From: Amaurobius ferox
Lineage: Eukaryota > Arthropoda > Arachnida > Araneae > Amaurobiidae
DNA: 64,000 nt
Assembly (NCBI GenBank): GCA_951213105.1
Contig: OX578139.1
Coordinates: forward strand, 68,817,754 to 68,881,753
Direction of reading: 5' to 3'
Shown: piece after piece, positions 57,797 through 64,000 of the stretch
Layout of the letters: the number at the start of each line of letters is the position of its first letter
Numbering within the stretch: position 1 is the stretch's first letter
Made by a program: the position numbers and the translations under genes
The notes under the pieces: generated by a model
Databases searched by the model: none
What the model saw: only the letters and a program-made list of their open reading frames with translations
Told to the model about the DNA's origin: nothing

Positions 57797-58590
57797 AAAA
57801 TCTGATGTGGGCAGCACATGACTTTCCCTGCAGACTTATATTAACGTTCTCTATATTTTAATTAAATTTATTTCACTTTTAATTAAATTTTCGTTCTCAT
57901 TCTATAACCGGACTTATTTTCAAAGGTGGCGTAGAGAAAATATGGAAAACTAAAATATCTCGAGAACGGCTAGTCCTAGTGTAATGGAGTTGGTTTTATT
58001 ATTTTCGTCGTTAAAAATTACGTATTAAACGAGCATTTAATGGATATGTATGAGTATACCTAGTTCTTTAGTTTGGATTTTGACGATTTTTGCGGGTCAT
58101 TTTGCAATAAAAGGCAAGTTATTTTTTTCCGAATCGTACCAAAATCTAATCAGCACCAGGATAACCCACAAGTGACTCTTCTACCGAATTTTGTGAAATT
58201 CGGTCCAGTAGTTTTTAAGTTAGAGTGGATACAAGCCTTTGCGGGCCATTTCGCAAAAAAAAGCGGGTTCTTTTATTCCGAATCGTACCCAAAACTAATC
58301 AGCACTAAATTCGCCCACAAGGGACTTACCTACCAAATTTTATGAAATTCGGTTAATTACTTTTTGAGTTAGAGTGGATACAAAATCTGCACAGACAGAC
58401 AGACAGACACACAGACACACAGACAGACACACATACAGACACACAGACACACACACAGACGTCACGCCAAAAATAGTGTTTTCGTATTTTAGAGGTCTCG
58501 AAACGTGTAGATCCGTCGAAAACTCGAGTTACGATTTTCGGCACATGATTCCAATACTTTCCCTATACATTACAATGTATTGCAGGGAAA
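57797..58590 (-). mobile_element. R3 element, copy d, inserted in reverse inside copy c/e
   Basis: Begins AAATCTGATGTGGGCAGCAC and ends GTATTGCAGGGAAAGT. Complete, about 794 bp, with a CAGACACACAG tract. It sits in the six-A run of the host copy. Confidence 0.85.
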
Positions 58591-59288
58591 GTAAAAACTA
58601 TTTTTAGCGTGACGTCTGTGTGTGTGTATGTGTGTCTGTCTGTCTGTTTGTCTGTGTGTCTGTGTGCCTGTCTGTCTGCGTGTCTGTCTGTCTGTCTGTG
58701 CAGATTTTGTATCCACTCTAACTAAAAAGCTAATTGACCGAATTTCATAAAATTTGGTAGGTAAGTCACTTGTGGGCGAATCTGGTGCTGATTAGTTTTG
58801 GGTACGATTCGCAATAAAAGAACCCGCCTTTTTTTCGAAATGGCCCGCAAAAGTTTGTATCCACGCTAGCTAAAAAACAAATGGACCGAATTTCACAAAA
58901 TTCAGTAGATAAGTCGCTTGTTAGTCACCCTGGTGCTGATGAGATTTTGGTACGATTCGGGAAAAAATAACCTGCCTTTTTCTGCAAAACGGCCCGCAAA
59001 AATCGTCAAAATCTAAAATAAAAAACTACGTATGCCAAATATATCCATTAAATGCTTGTTTTATACGTAATTTTTAACAAAGAAAATAATAAGACCAACC
59101 CCATTACACTAGGTCTAGCCGTTCTCGAGATATTTTTGTTTTTTCGTATGTTCCCTACGCCACCTTTAAAATAAGTCCAGTTACCGAATCAGAACAAAAA
59201 TTGAATTTAAAGTGAATTTAATTAAAATAAATAGAACGTGTATATAAGTCTGCAGGGAAAGTCATGTGCTGCCCATATCAGATTTTTC
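58591..59288 (+). mobile_element. R3 element, copy e: 3' part of the interrupted copy c
   Basis: Starts AACTATTTTTAGCGTGACG, has a long GTCTGTCTG/GTGTG tract, two TTTCGAAATGGCC/CTGCAAAACGGCC blocks and ends CTGCAGGGAAAGTCATGTGC then CATATCAGATTTTT. Together with 57688-57796 it makes one full element. Confidence 0.8.
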
Positions 59289-59449
59289 ATTATGTTATTA
59301 TACCTCACTCTAAATTTTATTTTTCAATGACCTTTTTATCTATATTCGCAATAACCCTTTTCCCATTTTTGTAAAATGGACGTACTTGTCAAATATAATG
59401 TAAAACTGTTTGCTTAATTACACTATTTTTCATCAATTCTTATATTTTT

Positions 59450-59745
59450 AGACCTAAATAAAAATTCGTTTGGCGGGATGGTCGACCTTGGGTGCCTCCT
59501 GAGTGCAGAAGGTACCCTTTCCCGGCCGTGCAGCTGGCTACTCTGAACCCACTATGTGAGTCGCATGGTCTGGGGTCTTCAGACCTCGGACGTGTTTGCT
59601 GTAACCCACAGATTTGATTTGTGCGGGCGCCATTACAAAGAGCATTGCTGACCCAACTGAGAATCAAACCCCGGATCTCCGAACTGGCCAGCGGATGCTC
59701 TACCGTTGAGCAACTGGGATTAAATTGCAAGCTCTTATCGTGGAC
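59450..59745 (-). repeat. tRNA-derived SINE, near full length
   Basis: Minus strand: GAGCTTGCAATTTAATCCC, AGTTGCTCAACGGTAGAGCA (A-box), GATCCGGGGTTTGATTCTC (B-box), then a GC-rich body (GTAATGGCGCCCGCACAAAT, CCAGACCATGCGACTC, GGTCGACCATCCCGCC) and an AT-rich tail. The 96-codon frame on this strand is the SINE body. Confidence 0.65.
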
Positions 59746-59759
59746 TCTGCATATGTTAA

Positions 59760-62370
59760 TAGCTTTTACTTAAAAATAACCTAAAAAGTAATAATAATTT
59801 CCTCTAATTGCTGTTAAAAATAATCTGAAAAAGAAAGCTTCGTTACAACATTGCATGAAAAGATGAAACAAGGCATCCACTAAAGTAAAGAAAAGTCTTC
59901 TCTTTCAGAATAAATGAGATGCTATTATAAACACGATATTCTTGGCCTGTTGGTATTGCTGCTCTATCATTTATTATAATGAAAAAGGCTTTACTTATGA
60001 AATCAGTTAATATTATTTTGAAACTTTGATACTGTGTTCTAAAGAAGTTTTACATGGCCGTGGTTTTGCTTCTATGGTGATGTTAATATTACTTGAATTT
60101 TTTTATTATTACATTTTTCTCATATATATATATATATATATATTACTGGAATTTCATACAATATTTTTATTATATATATATATATAAATAATTTTAATTT
60201 ACTTGTATTATAAATACCAGAAATTGATCATTTATTGAAAATGGTCTGAAGTGAAAATTTGAAATCAAAATTGACTCTGCGACAAACTTGTGAAAATTAT
60301 AAATAGAACATTATAAATAACACAGGTATATATATATATATATATATAATATAATAAAAATATAAAATGAAAATCTAATAATAGAATAGAGAGGAGGTGT
60401 AACTCCAAATACTCTTACTTAAATTATCCCTACACGTTAAAAAGAAGTTCATTTCGAAGAAATTCTTTTTCAAGTTCATGTATTTAATCAAAATGGACAC
60501 AAAATATGCTTGTTTCTGAATTAAAAGATGGATTATATCTATAAACTCTCATTACTTGGACGAGAAGCATGAAGATTGAAAAATTATATTTGAAACAATA
60601 ATACCTGGAATACACTGCAAATTTCCAATCCAATCGTGTAATAAATGAAGAGACCAATGCTGCCAATCGCAAAAAATAAAAGTAGAGAGAAAAGTATATA
60701 TATATACATTTTTTTCACCCATAATATCTTCCTTTTATGTATATTATGCATTGTAAAGGAAGTAATTAGCAGACTAAGTGTGTAGCATGACGTAATTGCT
60801 ACGTAGAAATAACTACATAGCATAGTGTAATTGCTAAATTAGAAAAATTAAAAATATTTTTCTTCCTTTTATGTGTTTTTACTATCAGGTAAAAGTGCGC
60901 CTCTTAATTTTGTAAAATGGCTTTATTATCATAATTTTAATTAAAACTATTAAATCATGTTTTAACTATCTCTTAACTATTTATTACTATATCTTAAACA
61001 ACACAAAATAACAATTACTTGATGCAGAAAAGAAAAAATAGCTTTTTATTTTAAACATGTTTTAAAATACCACTACTGTGTTATCCCATTAAATTAACTG
61101 CATTCATATTATGCATAAATATTAGTTAGAATTGTAAATATGAGTAATCATCACATCATTTTAAAGATAGAACGTGGTTAATTCTTTTTAACAGTTTTTG
61201 AAAATAAAAAATTCAGATCCGTAAGCATTAAAGAAAATACATAATTTTGGGATTCATGCGTCAGGGATTAAAAGGCTATCATAGTATATTTTCATCATAT
61301 AGCTTTATGTACAGATATCAAATACAATTTTACGTGTCATAAAAAATGTAATTTCAAGAATGCAGATTAACTTCCGCAAAAGATTAGCGGTGGATATAAT
61401 TTTATTACTTTTGTCACTATAAGTAGTATAAGGAAAATATTGTGATAAGACCATAATTAAAGTTAACATGTTTAACAGTTGTAGTAGGGGGCGTTCCCAC
61501 CGCAGATACCAGTTTCCACAGACCGGTTTCGCGCTTATTATAAGCTCATATAGAATAATTGATTAATCATAATCAGATTAGCAAGATTTTAGCTATTCCA
61601 TACTAAAGAGTGTATAGTAAAGGCAAAACCGGTCCATGGATGCTGCAATCCTAATAAGAGTATTTTGTCAATGTTTACCACTCTCTTAAATTTAACATAT
61701 ACTGATCTACACGTTACGGAACATTTTCCAAATATTTATAAATCGACTTCAGAAGATACCAAAACATCCAAGAGTCAATTATTCGAAAACATGAGTAGTT
61801 TACATGCTCCAGCAAATTGCAACAACAACATTGCGCTATCAACAAGTTGGTGCCATCAATTCGTACTTGCAAATGGATATTAGCAGTTTGTGTTAGCCGG
61901 AAGGTTAAGTTGGAATGAATAATCGCGCGTCAGAAAAATATGAAAAATGGCGCAAACATCGGAGTGTGTAAAAGAAAATTGTACCAATCTCAAACTTGAT
62001 TCACATGCAATCTGCCGATCACCTGCTAGACTCTCAGAGATTATTTTTAAAAATATAAAACGTGGAACATATTATAACATCCGGTTATAGCAACAGCATG
62101 AGACCAAATAATTCGTTAGTAAAATCCAGACGATTTCTAAATTCGTATTGCACCGCAAAACTATGTGCAATTAGAGGACTAATCAATAAGATGGTGTCAA
62201 ATAGGAAATAGCGTAAAAGTAATTGGAAAACAACAGAGTAAAGAGAAATCCTCTATCCTATATATTTGTGAACCTCTCAAACAATCTAGAAGGCATACTT
62301 TCAAGAAATTTCAATTCAAACTAATGGTTCGATTTTGGAAACTTTTATTTCATATTTTACTCCGGATATA
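59760..62370. other. AT-rich stretch, no recognised gene
   Basis: Short AT microsatellites at 60122-60143, 60171-60186 and 60328-60347. A palindrome CTTCCTTTTATG...GTAAAGGAAG at 60729-60762 resembles an R2 5' end without the rest, and TATAAGGAAAATATTGTGAT at 61429 looks like an R2 scrap. Minus frames at 60484-60823 are hydrophobic and unsupported. Confidence 0.3.
61515..61560 (-). ncRNA. Remnant of a hammerhead-like motif
   Basis: Minus strand: CTATATGAGCTTATAATAAG CGCGAAACCGGTC. Stem II GCTTA/TAAGC, GAAA, palindromic CCGG and the triplet GTC fit, but the CTGATGA core is degenerate (CTATATGA). Confidence 0.3.
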
Positions 62371-62768
62371 TTACTTCCCTGCAATACATGGTAATGTATA
62401 GGTAATGTATTGGAATCATGCCGAAAATCGCAACTCGAGTTTTCGACGGATTTACACTCTTTAAGGCCTCTTGAATACGAAAAAACTATTTTTAGCGCGA
62501 CGTCTGCGTGTGTGTCTGTATGTCTGTCTGTGTGCCTGTCTGTGTGTCTGTGCAATGTATGTATCCACTCTAACTAAAACACTAATAGACCGAATTTCAT
62601 AAAATTTGGTATGTAAGTCACCCTGGTGCTGGGTTTTGGTAGGAATCGTAAAAATAGAACCCGCATCTTTTGCGAAAAAGGCCCGTAAAAATTTCATATA
62701 TCCACTCTGGCTCAAATACTAATTGAACAAATATCACAAAATTTGGTAGATAAGCTACTTGTGGGATG
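62371..62768 (+). mobile_element. R3 element, copy f, 3'-truncated
   Basis: Starts CTTCCCTGCAATACATGGTA, continues ACTCGAGTTTTCGACGGATT, ACGAAAAAACTATTTTTAGC (the uninterrupted form of the copy c/d junction), a GTGTGTCTG tract and ends within TTTGGTAGATAAG. Confidence 0.75.
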
Positions 62769-63340
62769 TCGTACGGCGTGCACGACATTTTGTAATTTCA
62801 ATTACGGATGCCAACCAAAATAATGACCTATGCAAATGCTGCAGATGGAACCAATGGCAACCCAAACATAAATAAGCAGCGCGCATCCCCTCCATCACAA
62901 GAACCAATAAAAAGACGAGGTATGACACTACAAGGTGAAAAGAAAAAGTGGTTTCGAGAATGTTCTAGAAGTTTCCACGAGATTCAATTTCGACAGCGTC
63001 CTAGCCGCACCTGATGTTTTTTTTAGTAATATTCAAAAATATCTCCTGCGATCGCGCAAAGATACGCGGATAGGCAAAAATTGTGATGTGTGAGCGAAAA
63101 ATGAGCACTGGGAAATAATGGCGTATTAAAATATTATACGCAGGCTTCCAATATAGTGTTGGCAACACAAATATCGAGGTACAAGCAAACAGAAGGTATG
63201 GATATGTTTCATCTGTTATAATGATTAAGGAAGGCACACAATTCATAGTACCTATCGTGCAATTAATAGCAAGGTCGTACGAACCTATCGCAATAACGAG
63301 CTCGTGTATTGGAACTAAATGAACTACTCAGATTTTCGGT
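62769..63340. other. Unassigned segment with a 7-bp hairpin and a heat-shock element
   Basis: ATGTCGT...ACGACAT forms a hairpin at 62767-62790. A 68-codon plus frame (62808-63014; MPTKIMTYANAADGTNGNPN...) has low hydrophobicity and no known domain. CCAAT boxes appear on the minus strand (ATTGG at 62830-62920). Confidence 0.3.
62953..62975. promoter_or_regulatory. Five-unit perfect heat-shock element
   Basis: TTC 62953, GAA 62958, TTC 62963, GAA 62968, TTC 62973: five alternating pentamers at exact 5-bp spacing, the consensus for HSF trimers. It overlaps the 68-codon frame, and no TATA box is obvious nearby. Confidence 0.65.
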
Positions 63341-63455
63341 AGATAATAGTAATTAATGTGTTCTAAATACATGTGTCTTATAAATTATATGTTGTATAGA
63401 TAATAGTAATTAATGTGTTCTAAATATATGTGTCTTATAAATTATATGTTGTAAA
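63341..63455 (+). repeat. Tandem duplication, 57-bp period, two copies
   Basis: TAGATAATAGTAATTAATGT, GTTCTAAATA and ATGTGTCTTATAAATTATAT repeat directly. Confidence 0.9.
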
Positions 63456-63718
63456 TGTATGTGTTGATTAAATGTTGTTAAAGATATATGTGTCCAGAAG
63501 GATGCAGGATTAAATTTAATAATCAAGATTTCTCTACATGTATATATACGAAAGTAAATATTAAAGTAATTGATTAAATTTAGATAAGAGTATGTATTGA
63601 TATTTTGTGTGTCCGTCTCTCCAGTTTGTGAACCTGGGGCTTACATGCTCCACCCCTAGCGACGGCATCATAGGTAAGTCATATAGTGGTAATTTTGATA
63701 AGGACAATTTTACCTTAT

Positions 63719-64000
63719 GACATGGAACACTCTGGTGATGATTAGATTTTGGTACGATTCGGAAAAGAACAACCTGCCTTTTTTTACGAAATGACCCGCA
63801 ATAAACGCCAAAATCTAAAAAAAAAAGATTACGTATGCTGAAATATATCAATTAAATTCTGGTTTTATACGCAATTTTTGACGAGAAAAAGACTATAACA
63901 CACTCACTTATACTGTAGGACTTACCGTTCTCAAGATATTTGAGATTTCTTGCATTTTTGTTACGCCGCAATCAGAAAAATGTCCAATTACCAAATAAAA
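63719..64000 (+). mobile_element. R3 element, copy g, 5'-truncated, runs off the window
   Basis: GGTGATGATTAGATTTTGGT, ACGATTCGGAAAAGAACAAC, ACGAAATGACCCGCAAT and GTTCTCAAGATATTTGAGAT match the second half of plus-oriented R3 copies. The 3' end lies beyond 64000. Confidence 0.7.

Noticed and set aside
59440..59730. 96-codon minus frame
   Set aside because: It spans the tRNA head and body of a SINE, which explains its composition.
62808..63014. 68-codon plus frame as a real gene
   Set aside because: No domain, no splice context and only openness in its favour; kept only as a note beside the heat-shock element.

Overview
The window looks like repeat-dense, intron-poor DNA from an AT-rich animal genome. 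An arthropod, perhaps a chelicerate such as a spider, is my best guess from the style of the Tc1-like transposases and the Penelope-like and Helentron-like elements, but nothing here fixes the taxon. I could not identify a single intact, named host protein gene. Almost every long reading frame belongs to a broken transposable element or is a translated microsatellite.

Layout. 0.2-7.2 kb: Penelope-like (PLE) reverse-transcriptase remnants on the minus strand; a 5S rRNA-like sequence joined to a tRNA-derived SINE at 4.29 kb; a hAT element (4653-6341) with perfect 8-bp target duplications sitting in the tail of that SINE; and a second, inverted copy of the same SINE inside the hAT. 7.4-9.1 kb: a Tc1-like transposon broken by a 395-bp MITE packed with TGACGT-type motifs. 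9.6-14.3 kb: tandem duplications, a probable LTR and AT microsatellites. 14.34-16.87 kb: two Tc1-like copies head to head inside one (TA)n target. 11.5-19.9 kb: several copies of repeat family R2. 21.1-22.5 kb: two PLE 3' parts head to head, encoding a GIY-YIG endonuclease and carrying two inverted hammerhead ribozyme motifs. 23.5-24.4 kb: R3. 24.6-43.9 kb: about ten copies of family R1, including a 3.0-kb higher-order tandem duplication. 43.9-46.4 kb: GC-richer sequence with tRNA-derived SINEs. 47.4-49.0 kb: R2 followed by a 562-bp solo LTR with phased heat-shock elements. 50-51.3 kb: PLE-like 3' sequence and R3. 52.8-54.2 kb: a third Tc1-like pseudogene. 54.5-56.4 kb: tandem duplications. 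57-59.8 kb: SINEs and an R3 element nested in another R3. 62.4-64 kb: R3 fragments and a five-unit heat-shock element.

The most interesting pattern is that three non-coding families (R1, R2, R3), unrelated in most of their sequence, share one plan: a 5' palindrome, a short-repeat tract, a subterminal motif inverted relative to the 5' end, a small 3' hairpin, and insertion within T/A runs without a clear target duplication. This resembles Helentron-associated (DINE-1-like) elements. Two self-nested insertions (R3 in R3, R1 in R1) give internal evidence on the boundaries. No autonomous Helentron, CRISPR array, bacterial-style operon or confident host promoter was seen.
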